NCBI GenBank assembly: GCA_018058445.1
Contig: JAGOZY010000051.1
Coordinates: forward strand, 1 to 7,242
DNA from: Negativicutes bacterium
GTDB lineage: Bacteria; Bacillota; Negativicutes; JAGOZY01
DNA: 7,242 nt
Direction: 5' to 3'
A program made the translations under genes and the position numbers. Below are positions 1-5,882 of this stretch, one piece after another. Each line of letters begins with the position of its first letter. The stretch's first letter is position 1. Below the pieces are notes generated by a model that saw only the letters and a list, made by a program, of their open reading frames with translations, made no database searches and was not told where the DNA came from.

Positions 1-1
1 T

Positions 2-1159
2 CGAGAGCTCGGTGGTATTTTACAGCAATGCATCCACAATGGCTTTGGATTACATCATTTCAAAGAAGAGCTCACTGGCCCGGGCTATGCTCACCGCTGT
101 ATCAAACAGCTGGATGAAATCGAAGGACTAACAGTCTTCACTGATACGATGGTTCTTGAAATACTGCAAAACCGAACAGTCATTGCAGTAAATCCTGAGC
201 AAGGATTGATGGAGCTGTCTGGTAGAGCGATCGTACTTGCGATGGGCTGTCGGGAGAGAACTCGGGGGGCTATCCGAATTCCGGGCGATCGTCCAGCCGG
301 AGTCTTCACTGCTGGTGCAGCTCAGCGAATGGTCAATATGGAAGGTGTCCTTCCTGGTAAAGAAGTCGTCGTTTTAGGCTCCGGTGATATTGGGCTCGTC
401 ATGGCACGCCGGATGACTCTTGAAGGTACAAAAGTGAAGGCAGTACTCGAAATCTGCCCTTTCTCAAATGGACTGACTCGAAACATCGTCCAATGTTTGG
501 AAGACTTCGATATTCCACTCCATTTAAGCCATACAATTCTTAAGGTTCATGGAAAAGGCCGAGTAACGGGAGTAACTTGCGCTCAAGTTGATGAAAAAAT
601 GCAGCCAATTCCTGGTACTGAATTCGATATTTCTTGCGATACCCTTCTCCTTTCAGTCGGTTTAATTCCAGAGAATGAGCTTTCGCGTGGCCTAGGCCTT
701 GCCCTACATCCACTTACCAACGGACCGATTGTCGATCAACGCAGACAAACGAATATCGATGGTTTCTTTGCTGCTGGCAATGTCGTCCATGTACATGACT
801 TGGTTGACTTCGTTTCTGAAGAAGCCGCAATTGCCGGAAGATCTGCCGCACTTTATGCAAGAGATCAGCTTGAAAAAGAAGAACGAAAAGTACAAATTCA
901 ACCCGGTTCAGGAGTTCGAACCGTGGTACCTCACCAACTCGTCATCCCTAAAGAAGGCGAATCAGCACGGCTCTTTTTGCGAGTAAGCAAGCCCGAAGAG
1001 AATGTAGTTATTCGAGTAGAATCCGGCGGTACAGAGCTACTCGCCCATCGCCATCCGGTTGTAAAACCGGGCGAGATGATTGTAATGGATCTGTCCAAAG
1101 AAAAGGTAGCTTCAATTCACGGCGAATTAACAATTAGCTTGCAAAGGTGGGAAAAGTAA
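2..1159 (+). CDS. FAD/NAD(P)-dependent oxidoreductase, glycerol-3-phosphate dehydrogenase-associated type (5' end missing)
   Basis: The reading frame is open from the first complete codon of the window, so the N-terminus, including the first FAD-binding Rossmann motif, lies upstream; 385 residues are visible. Visible residues 1-30 resemble the GGILQQCIHNGFGLHHF segment I associate with this family. Residues about 80-90 carry AMGCRERTRG, and residues 123-135 carry the second dinucleotide-binding motif (VVLGSGDIGLVMARR). Residues about 253-275 carry the C-terminal FAD-contacting stretch DGFFAAGNVVHVHD, followed by a helix rich in Glu and Ala. Proteins of this type lie beside GlpA-like glycerol-3-phosphate dehydrogenase and DUF1667 proteins in Clostridia, and are thought to pass electrons from the dehydrogenase as a GlpB-like subunit. 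That role is inferred here from family and context. The stop codon overlaps the start of the DUF1667 gene by one base, indicating coupled translation. An ATG at 149 is internal, because clear homologous sequence precedes it. Confidence 0.9.
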   Translation, partial: RELGGILQQCIHNGFGLHHFKEELTGPGYAHRCIKQLDEIEGLTVFTDTMVLEILQNRTVIAVNPEQGLMELSGRAIVLAMGCRERTRGAIRIPGDRPAGVFTAGAAQRMVNMEGVLPGKEVVVLGSGDIGLVMARRMTLEGTKVKAVLEICPFSNGLTRNIVQCLEDFDIPLHLSHTILKVHGKGRVTGVTCAQVDEKMQPIPGTEFDISCDTLLLSVGLIPENELSRGLGLALHPLTNGPIVDQRRQTNIDGFFAAGNVVHVHDLVDFVSEEAAIAGRSAALYARDQLEKEERKVQIQPGSGVRTVVPHQLVIPKEGESARLFLRVSKPEENVVIRVESGGTELLAHRHPVVKPGEMIVMDLSKEKVASIHGELTISLQRWEK

Positions 1160-1542
1160 TGAACGGAACAGAGAAAGTGCCTTTAAGCTGCATCATCTGC
1201 CCTCGTAGCTGCCAACTCGAAGTAAATATGGAGGGTTCTGAAGTCGTCTCAATCGATGGCTTTGGTTGCAACCGCGGTAAAGCCTATGCTCAGGAAGAAA
1301 TGGTTGCTCCTAAACGAATGCTGACTTTAGCTATTCCGGTAAAAAATGGTGAGCTTCCGGTCTTACCCGTCGTTTCAAAAACTAGCTTGCCCAAAGGGCG
1401 AATTATGGAGTGCGCCGAACTCCTGCGTAATTGCGTCGTGGAGGCACCTATTTATGAAGGGCAAATCATTGTTAAAAATATTTTAGATTTAGGCGTTGAT
1501 ATCGTTGCTGCGCGTGACATTCAGGATAAAACAGCTAGCTAA
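1159..1542 (+). CDS. DUF1667 four-cysteine protein
   Basis: A protein of 127 residues. The N-terminal part carries C11-x2-C14-x3-C18 and a further C37 in a GFGCNRGKAYAQEE context, which is the DUF1667 pattern. The four cysteines probably bind an iron-sulfur cluster or another metal; this is inferred, not shown. The segment KRMLTLAIPVKNGELPVLPVVSKTSLPKG is the typical middle region, and the C-terminus ends VAARDIQ. I chose the ATG at 1159, which forms a TAATG overlap with the upstream stop. An AAAGGTGG ribosome site at 1143-1150 sits eight bases before it. A GTG at 1147 in the same frame would overlap that ribosome site and is less likely. DUF1667 genes commonly follow the FAD oxidoreductase found upstream here, so the pair probably works as one electron-transfer unit in glycerol-3-phosphate oxidation. 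The transcript ends at the hairpin at 1576-1610. Confidence 0.9.
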   Translation: MNGTEKVPLSCIICPRSCQLEVNMEGSEVVSIDGFGCNRGKAYAQEEMVAPKRMLTLAIPVKNGELPVLPVVSKTSLPKGRIMECAELLRNCVVEAPIYEGQIIVKNILDLGVDIVAARDIQDKTAS

Positions 1543-1575
1543 GCCGAATCAATTTCCTACATTATATACGATTTT

Positions 1576-1610
1576 ACAAAAAGCTCCCTGATTATCAGGG
1601 AGCTTTTTGT
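1576..1610. terminator. bidirectional Rho-independent terminator between convergent genes
   Basis: A perfect 16-bp inverted repeat (1576-1591 and 1595-1610) encloses a three-base loop. The stem core is AGCTCCCTGA/TCAGGGAGCT, and the arms end in A5 and T5 tracts, so a hairpin followed by a U run forms on either strand. It lies 33 bases after the DUF1667 stop and five bases from the stop of the convergent transporter gene. It can therefore terminate both transcripts. Confidence 0.93.
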
Positions 1611-1615
1611 ATTCC

Positions 1616-2965
1616 TTAAAATGCGTTGAAAAAGACAACGGCAACCAATATTGGGGTAACGTAGCGAATGATGGTCATGTAGATACTAAAAAAGTGGCCT
1701 AGACGCAGATAACCATCGTTTGTTAGCTCTTTTTTTATAAGGTCTGATGATACTCGCCAGCCAACTATAAGAGCGCAAAATAGACCACCTAGAGGCATCA
1801 GTAAGTTCGAGGACATAAAATCAAAGAGATTGAAAAATGTCTTACCAAAAAGGTGAAAATCGCCTAGTAAGCTATTCGGAGTTGGTGATAAAGCTGCGAA
1901 GGCACCAAAGAAAACATTTAACCCTACAACAAACAGCGTCGCTTTCTTTCTGGATAAACCCCAATTGCCAATCAAGTAGCTCGTAAACGGTTCAAATAAC
2001 GCAATCGTGACCGAAGTCGCCGCACTAGCAGCCAGAAAGAAAAACACCGTCGTCAGAACGCCACCAAAAGGCATCTTATCAAACACCAATGGAATCGTTT
2101 CAAAAAGAAGTCTCGGTCCTGAGCTCGGATCGATCCCGAAAGAAAACACTGCGGGAAAGATCACAAGTCCAGCAAGTATTGAGATTAACGTGTCAGCGAT
2201 CACAATTCGCCCAGCACTTTGCACGAGATTGACTTCACTTTTAAAATAACTGGAGTACGTAAGCATCGCACCAGTCCCTAAGGATATCTTAAAAAAAGCT
2301 AGTCCTAACGCAGTTAGCCAAGATTCTTGCGAGACTTTGGAGAAATCGACTTTAAATAAAAATTCCACCCCTGCCCAGGAATTTGGAAGGCTTAGGGATT
2401 GAGTCATACACAAAATCATCAAGATGAAGAGCAAAGGCATCGAGAATTTGGTAAGTCGCTCAATTCCCTTTCGCACGCCTAAACAAATCACCCCGGCCGC
2501 TACGGCAATCGCGATCCATTGCCAAAGGATATTTGATGTAGGGTTATTTACAAACGTTGTAAACACTTCATGCGCTGCGGTCGGATTTTCAATCACTAGA
2601 GTCCTGGTGAGTGACTTGTATAGATAATAATAAGTCCAACCAGTCACCGAGGTATAAAAGAAAGCAATCAGCATACTGCTAGCAATTGCCATAAATCCAG
2701 CAAACTTCCATCGAGGTCCGCCGATCTTTTCATAGGCAGCGACGACATTACCCTGGCCAGATCTGCCAATGATAAATTCTGCAATTAAGATAGGAAATCC
2801 GATCAAAAATACACAAGCAAAATAAATCAATAAAAAAGCCGCGCCCCCGTTTTCACCGATCACATAGGGGAACCGCCAAATATTACCCAGCCCAACAGCG
2901 GCACTTAGGGTTGCAAAAAACGTTGTAAAATTTCCCGAAAAACTCTCTCGTTTAATTTGAGTCAT
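1616..2965 (-). CDS. NSS/SNF-family sodium-dependent amino-acid transporter, predicted methionine importer
   Basis: A full-length 449-residue integral membrane symporter, the normal size for bacterial neurotransmitter:sodium symporter relatives with 11-12 membrane segments. Residues 22-34 (AAVGLGNIWRFPY) are the hallmark unwound TM1 segment that binds sodium and substrate, followed by the conserved ENGGAAFLLIY. The TM6 segment FKISLGTGAMLTYSSY is at 225-240. The C-terminus (RYVTPILVAVVFFNAF) matches the last helix of the family. A GAAAGGAT ribosome site lies just upstream of the ATG. The gene stands alone, convergent with the oxidoreductase operon, and its leader contains a SAM-I riboswitch. 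Family membership is seen directly. Methionine, or a close relative such as a methionine precursor, as substrate is inferred from the riboswitch. Known support is that the NSS member MetP of Corynebacterium glutamicum imports methionine and alanine. Other amino acids remain possible. Confidence 0.93.
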   Translation of the reverse strand: MTQIKRESFSGNFTTFFATLSAAVGLGNIWRFPYVIGENGGAAFLLIYFACVFLIGFPILIAEFIIGRSGQGNVVAAYEKIGGPRWKFAGFMAIASSMLIAFFYTSVTGWTYYYLYKSLTRTLVIENPTAAHEVFTTFVNNPTSNILWQWIAIAVAAGVICLGVRKGIERLTKFSMPLLFILMILCMTQSLSLPNSWAGVEFLFKVDFSKVSQESWLTALGLAFFKISLGTGAMLTYSSYFKSEVNLVQSAGRIVIADTLISILAGLVIFPAVFSFGIDPSSGPRLLFETIPLVFDKMPFGGVLTTVFFFLAASAATSVTIALFEPFTSYLIGNWGLSRKKATLFVVGLNVFFGAFAALSPTPNSLLGDFHLFGKTFFNLFDFMSSNLLMPLGGLFCALIVGWRVSSDLIKKELTNDGYLRLGHFFSIYMTIIRYVTPILVAVVFFNAF

Positions 2966-3083
2966 TTTTATCTATCCTTTCAAAACTTCTATTCGATATA
3001 ATCTCTAACTCCTATAACTCTACAAACACTGCTATCAGATTTTCAAACATCCCTTACTCTCTTACTCTTACTAGACAATACGC

Positions 3084-3120
3084 AAAATAAATAGAGCCCT
3101 CTCCACGGAGAAGGCTCTAT
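3084..3120 (-). terminator. riboswitch-controlled intrinsic terminator (SAM-I expression platform)
   Basis: Read on the minus strand, 3120 to 3091 folds into a 13-bp stem (one G-U pair) with a CGTG loop, followed by TTATTTTG. It lies 18 bases downstream of the aptamer P1 helix and about 120 bases before the transporter start. Its 5' arm contains CCTTCTC (3114-3108). This can instead pair with GAGAGGG (3143-3137), which overlaps the 3' strand of P1, giving a 7-bp antiterminator. SAM binding stabilises P1, frees the terminator and stops transcription, the standard S-box OFF logic. Confidence 0.9.
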
Positions 3121-3138
3121 ATTCTAAAAATACTCACC

Positions 3139-3243
3139 CTCTCATCTCCCAATATCTTTCGATATTGCTGGAATTAGCACCACTGCATCTCTGCCGGTTG
3201 CCGGGTTTCATCGGGCCAGTCCCTCCACCACTCTTGATAAGAG
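3139..3243 (-). promoter_or_regulatory. SAM-I (S-box) riboswitch aptamer
   Basis: The minus strand reads as a complete S-box aptamer. P1 is CTCTTATC (3243-3236) with GATGAGAG (3146-3139). The conserved GGTGGAGGGACTGGCCC kink-turn region, GATGAAACCCGGCAACC and GGTGCTAATTCC all follow in order. A P4 hairpin, CAATATC-GAAA-GATATTG, lies at 3167-3150. A consensus promoter lies about 50 bases upstream and a switchable terminator downstream. This class senses S-adenosylmethionine and represses methionine biosynthesis or uptake genes when SAM is high. Here it controls the NSS transporter. Confidence 0.96.
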
Positions 3244-3289
3244 TCTTTTCAATATGCAGTTTTCATTCGTATACCTATTTGCTTTCCCT

Positions 3290-3319
3290 ATTATAAATAC
3301 CAAATTGTAAACTTGTCAA
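3290..3319 (-). promoter_or_regulatory. sigma-A promoter of the SAM riboswitch/transporter transcript
   Basis: On the minus strand a perfect TTGACA (3319-3314) and a perfect TATAAT (3295-3290) are separated by 18 bases. The expected transcription start is near 3283, about 40 bases upstream of the aptamer. Two full consensus hexamers suggest a strong promoter with the riboswitch as its main control. Confidence 0.85.
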
Positions 3320-3357
3320 CACTATTTATTCTATTATAGTCTTCGGACTCGATTTTC

Positions 3358-3624
3358 TCATGACCATCTTTTTAGTTTTGGAAAAAATTCTTTCATATTT
3401 GCAAGTGCTTCTTCTTCTTTAAAACTAGGATCATCTTTAAAGAATTCTTTCATATGCTTTAAACTAATCTCGATCATTTCATCCATCGTGACATCTTCAG
3501 TAAAGTTGCCCTCTTTATAGCAATAAATGCAATAGTCGGTATTTTTACTGCCTTCTTTATTTGTTCCCATTACCTCTTCTGTTTCGAGGGGCATCCCGCA
3601 ACTTTGGCAAAATAATTGGGTCAT
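3358..3624 (-). CDS. small zinc-ribbon protein of unknown function
   Basis: An 88-residue protein that begins MTQLFCQSCGMPL. Two CxxC knuckles, C6/C9 and C32/C35 (DYCIYCYKEGNFT), form a probable zinc ribbon matching the 'putative zinc ribbon' family I know as Zn_ribbon_2. The remaining half is acidic and helical (DEMIEISLKHMKEFF, then LANMKEFFPKLKRW). Its function is not established for the family as far as I know. The frame stays open upstream to 3693, but I chose the ATG at 3624 because an AAGGAG ribosome site sits eight bases before it and the protein then starts at the conserved family N-terminus. It lies downstream of the MATE gene on the same strand, 129 bases away, with its own probable promoter. 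I see no convincing terminator between the two genes, so read-through from MATE is possible. Confidence 0.88.
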   Translation of the reverse strand: MTQLFCQSCGMPLETEEVMGTNKEGSKNTDYCIYCYKEGNFTEDVTMDEMIEISLKHMKEFFKDDPSFKEEEALANMKEFFPKLKRWS

Positions 3625-3639
3625 TTGGCACTCTCCTTT

Positions 3640-3661
3640 TTTCATAAATTCCTTTATGAAA
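3640..3661. repeat. perfect inverted repeat, possible operator upstream of the zinc-ribbon gene
   Basis: Two 9-base arms, TTTCATAAA (3640-3648) and TTTATGAAA (3653-3661), are separated by TTCC. The repeat begins three bases downstream of the predicted -10 box and ends just before the ribosome site, so it covers the expected transcription start. That is a classic repressor-operator position. An RNA hairpin in the leader is the alternative. No regulator gene is visible nearby. Confidence 0.55.
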
Positions 3662-3663
3662 CT

Positions 3664-3693
3664 ATTATATCCAAAACAAAAATTTTTTATCAA
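3664..3693 (-). promoter_or_regulatory. probable sigma-A promoter of the zinc-ribbon gene
   Basis: On the minus strand TTGATA (3693-3688) is followed after 18 bases by a perfect TATAAT (3669-3664). The spacer is A/T-rich. The predicted start of transcription is near 3657, within the 9-bp inverted repeat, leaving a leader of roughly 30 bases. Confidence 0.65.
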
Positions 3694-3753
3694 TAAAATA
3701 CTTCAATCTTCCTGAGCCCAATTATTTATATTTAGCGGAATCATCTCACGCCA

Positions 3754-5130
3754 TTATATCGCCCGATATAGTGTCCATTTAGTATTCATATATCGCCAAG
3801 CAAACAAAATAGCTCTTACAATCCAATCTATAAACATCGCAACCCATGTTCCGAATACCCCCATTTCAAAATATACTCCCAGCAAATAGGCAAAGGCAAT
3901 TCGACAAAAGAACATGGATAGTATCCCCACATACATCGGATATTTGACATCGCCAGATGCCCTAAAAGTAACTGGTAATGTATAGGCAAACGGCCAGATC
4001 AGGATGGAGAATGCCCCGTGCCACCATACAATCTGGGTGGTTAAAGATGTAGCTTCTTTGGATAAATTGTAGATGTCCAATATCCATGGAAGTGCGCTGA
4101 GAACCAGCCCGTTGATCAGAATATGGGATATAAAGATACTCATCATAATTTTCTTCGTATAATAGCGAGCCTGGGCATAGTCTCCTGCACCGACACACCT
4201 CGCAATGACGACCGTCATCCCTAGTCCGATGGCGATGCCTGGCAAGACTTCAAAAAGGACAATCGTGCCGGCCACAGCATTCGCTGCAATAGCTGCAGTT
4301 CCAAAAGTAGCAACGAGTCCTAAGACTACAATTCGTCCCAGATAAAACAACGTGTTCTCTAATCCGTAAGGCAGACCAATTCCCAAAATTCGCTTAATCA
4401 TCGACCATTGAAACCGATGTTTCACTGTTCGCGTTATTCGTAAAGGAAGCTTTGGGTCCAGCGCCAAAGAAATGAGTAGCAGAGTGGCAGTCGAGCGTGA
4501 GACTAAGGTAGATATTGCCACTCCCAAAGTCCCCATTTCAAATACATATAGAGCGAATATATTGCCAATTACGGTCATAACCCCCATCAGTAAAGAAATC
4601 AGCATCGGTAGTCGAGAATTTCCCATCGTCCGAAAAATGGCCGCACCAGCTCCGTAGAGCCCTAGAAAGGGAATGGAAAGTGCGACGATCGTCAAATAAG
4701 TATCAGCTTGGGTACGAACATCGTCTGATATCTGCCCAAATATCGTATCAAGAATGAATGATTTCAAAAAATAAGTCAGAATCATGATCCCAATTGCTAC
4801 AGCTCCCACACACCATACCAGTTGATTTACTGCGGCACGGGCATTTACTTCATCTCTCTTCCCCAGGTATTGTCCTGCGATGACACTTCCTCCCGCGGAT
4901 AAGGCGGCAAATAAACTAATGAGCAACGCCATAATAAACTCCACGAGCGAAACACCAGACACGGCCGCCTCGCCGACGGATGCAACCATAATTGAATTGG
5001 TTAGTCCAACTAAAAACTCAAGTAGTTGCTCAATAACTAATGGTAAAAACAGCTTCAACAAATCTGAAGTAGAAAAAATATACTTATTTTTTCTACTATA
5101 ATTTAGTTCAATCGATTTCAAAGAAAACAC
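3754..5130 (-). CDS. MATE-family multidrug/cation efflux transporter
   Basis: A 458-residue membrane protein, the normal MATE length, predicted to have 12 segments in two homologous halves. Residues 81-93 (GSVIAGQYLGKRD) match the conserved loop of the first half. Residues 160-175 (GAGAAIFRTMGNSRLP) and 201-212 (TLGVAISTLVSR) are typical. The second half begins around 250 (GIGLPYGLEN), with IGLGMTVVIARCVGAGDYAQAR at 301-322. MATE proteins export cationic drugs, dyes and other toxic organics using sodium or proton gradients; the substrate here is unknown. The start is uncertain. GTG at 5130 is the longest choice. TTG at 5121, preceded by AAAGGTG six bases upstream, is an equally plausible start giving 455 residues. 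A promoter with a 19-bp spacer lies about 30 bases upstream, divergent from the flavodoxin operon, which suggests co-regulation by a MerR-type activator. Codons near 11-21 form a 13-bp hairpin. Confidence 0.92.
   Translation of the reverse strand: MFSLKSIELNYSRKNKYIFSTSDLLKLFLPLVIEQLLEFLVGLTNSIMVASVGEAAVSGVSLVEFIMALLISLFAALSAGGSVIAGQYLGKRDEVNARAAVNQLVWCVGAVAIGIMILTYFLKSFILDTIFGQISDDVRTQADTYLTIVALSIPFLGLYGAGAAIFRTMGNSRLPMLISLLMGVMTVIGNIFALYVFEMGTLGVAISTLVSRSTATLLLISLALDPKLPLRITRTVKHRFQWSMIKRILGIGLPYGLENTLFYLGRIVVLGLVATFGTAAIAANAVAGTIVLFEVLPGIAIGLGMTVVIARCVGAGDYAQARYYTKKIMMSIFISHILINGLVLSALPWILDIYNLSKEATSLTTQIVWWHGAFSILIWPFAYTLPVTFRASGDVKYPMYVGILSMFFCRIAFAYLLGVYFEMGVFGTWVAMFIDWIVRAILFAWRYMNTKWTLYRAI
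5068..5097. repeat. perfect 13-bp hairpin in the early coding region of the MATE gene
   Basis: AGTAGAAAAAATA (5068-5080) is followed, after four bases, by its exact reverse complement (5085-5097). In the MATE mRNA this hairpin starts about 33 bases inside the coding region and encodes roughly YSRKNKYIFSTS. It is AT-rich and has no following U run, so it is not a normal terminator. It could slow early translation, affect mRNA stability, or be chance in an AT-rich stretch. Confidence 0.6.
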
Positions 5131-5162
5131 CTTTACTTTCTCTTTTGTTGTATAACGCTTTT

Positions 5163-5193
5163 ATCTTAGACCATGAAGTTCACTCCAAGTCAA
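5163..5193 (-). promoter_or_regulatory. MerR-type promoter/operator of the MATE gene
   Basis: On the minus strand TTGACT (5193-5188) and TAAGAT (5168-5163) are separated by 19 bases, longer than the 17 preferred by sigma-A. Such a spacer is characteristic of promoters activated by DNA-distorting MerR-family regulators. The spacer begins TGGAGTGAACTTCATGG, an imperfect dyad of the CTTGGAGT-ACTCCAAG type. Transcription is predicted to start near 5156, giving a leader of about 25-35 bases before the MATE start. Confidence 0.75.
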
Positions 5194-5217
5194 TGCAAAA
5201 ATATTAAATAAAAATCA

Positions 5218-5248
5218 TTGACTTAGAGTTAACTCTAAATGATAGGGT
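5218..5248 (+). promoter_or_regulatory. MerR-type promoter/operator of the flavodoxin operon
   Basis: TTGACT (5218-5223) and a weak -10, TAGGGT (5243-5248), are separated by 19 bases. The perfect 16-bp palindrome TTAGAGTTAACTCTAA occupies 5223-5238, overlapping the -35 end and the spacer. A long spacer, weak -10 and dyad in the spacer together indicate activation by a MerR-family protein. The core TTGACTT-GAGT-AACT is shared with the divergent MATE promoter, and the two dyad centres are 50 bp apart. Transcription should start near 5255, leaving a ~75-base leader before the ATG at 5331. Confidence 0.78.
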
Positions 5249-5330
5249 TGATCAAAAGGTCTTATAAATATCCATAAATTTGTCAATTCGTTCGAAAGAA
5301 ATCACTTAAATTAAAGGAGGATTTTCACTC

Positions 5331-5882
5331 ATGTCATCAAAAACTCTCGTCGTTTATTTCTCCCGTCGGGGGAGTAACTATTTCAATGGAAGTATCCAAA
5401 ATTTGTCCATTGGCAACACCGAAATTGTCGCAAGCAAAATTCAGAACTTAGTAAAGAGCAATCTGGTTCACATAGAGACAGTCTTTCCCTATCCTGAGGA
5501 CTACACCGAAACAACCGAAGTCGCTAAAAATGAATTTAAAGGCAACGCACGGCCTTTACTTGTAGCAGTCATAAATGATATCTCTTCTTATGACACTATT
5601 TATCTCGGCTACCCCAATTGGTGGAACACGATGCCAATGGCAGTATTTACTTTTTTAGAGTCGTACGATTTCTCAGGAAAAATAATCATTCCTTTTTGTA
5701 CTCACGAAGGTAGTGGGATGGGAAATAGCGAGAAAGACATTCAAAAACTTTGTCCGATGGCAACTGTGCTTCCTGGTTTAGCGCTATATGGCAGCCATGT
5801 AGATCAATCAGATAAAGAGCTAGAAAGCTGGCTGAAAAATCTTGATATGCTCAATCAAATTGATGTTAGGAGAGGCTCTTAA
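5331..5882 (+). CDS. flavodoxin-like FMN protein, cytoplasmic (flavodoxin_4 type)
   Basis: A 183-residue protein without a signal peptide. The fold starts with strand TLVVYFSRRGSN (residues 5-16). About a dozen residues are then inserted before GNTE (28-31), so the FMN-phosphate loop usually seen as SRSGNT is split. This insertion (NYFNGSIQNLSIGNTE) occurs in a recognised subset of Firmicute flavodoxins. The aromatic flavin-stacking loop GYPNWWNTMPM is at 93-103 and the third loop PFCTHEGSGMGNS at 121-133. Likely role: one- or two-electron transfer, or reduction of quinones or other electrophiles, in the cytoplasm; partner and substrate are unknown. AAAGGAGG at 5313-5320 precedes the ATG. It is the first gene of a two-gene operon behind a MerR-type promoter and its stop overlaps the next start by one base. 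Confidence 0.9.
   Translation: MSSKTLVVYFSRRGSNYFNGSIQNLSIGNTEIVASKIQNLVKSNLVHIETVFPYPEDYTETTEVAKNEFKGNARPLLVAVINDISSYDTIYLGYPNWWNTMPMAVFTFLESYDFSGKIIIPFCTHEGSGMGNSEKDIQKLCPMATVLPGLALYGSHVDQSDKELESWLKNLDMLNQIDVRRGS

Noticed and set aside
699..986. Open frames inside the oxidoreductase gene on both strands (for example 699-986 + and 704-901 -)
   Set aside because: They lie wholly within a gene with clear homologous motifs, have low-complexity translations and lack ribosome sites; they are frame shadows.
2007..2627. Plus-strand open frames opposite the NSS transporter
   Set aside because: They are antisense to a full-length conserved transporter, with no supporting ribosome site or motif.
3061..3243. 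Possible T-box or other amino-acid leader upstream of the transporter
   Set aside because: The conserved elements match the SAM-I aptamer in full order, and no T-box motif or leader peptide is present.
3338..3349. Short hairpin AGTC-TTCG-GACT downstream of the zinc-ribbon stop, considered as its terminator
   Set aside because: The stem is only four base pairs and no U run follows on the minus strand; it is too weak to call.
5289..5298. TTCGAA palindrome in the flavodoxin operon leader
   Set aside because: A six-base palindrome is expected by chance and has no extended symmetry.
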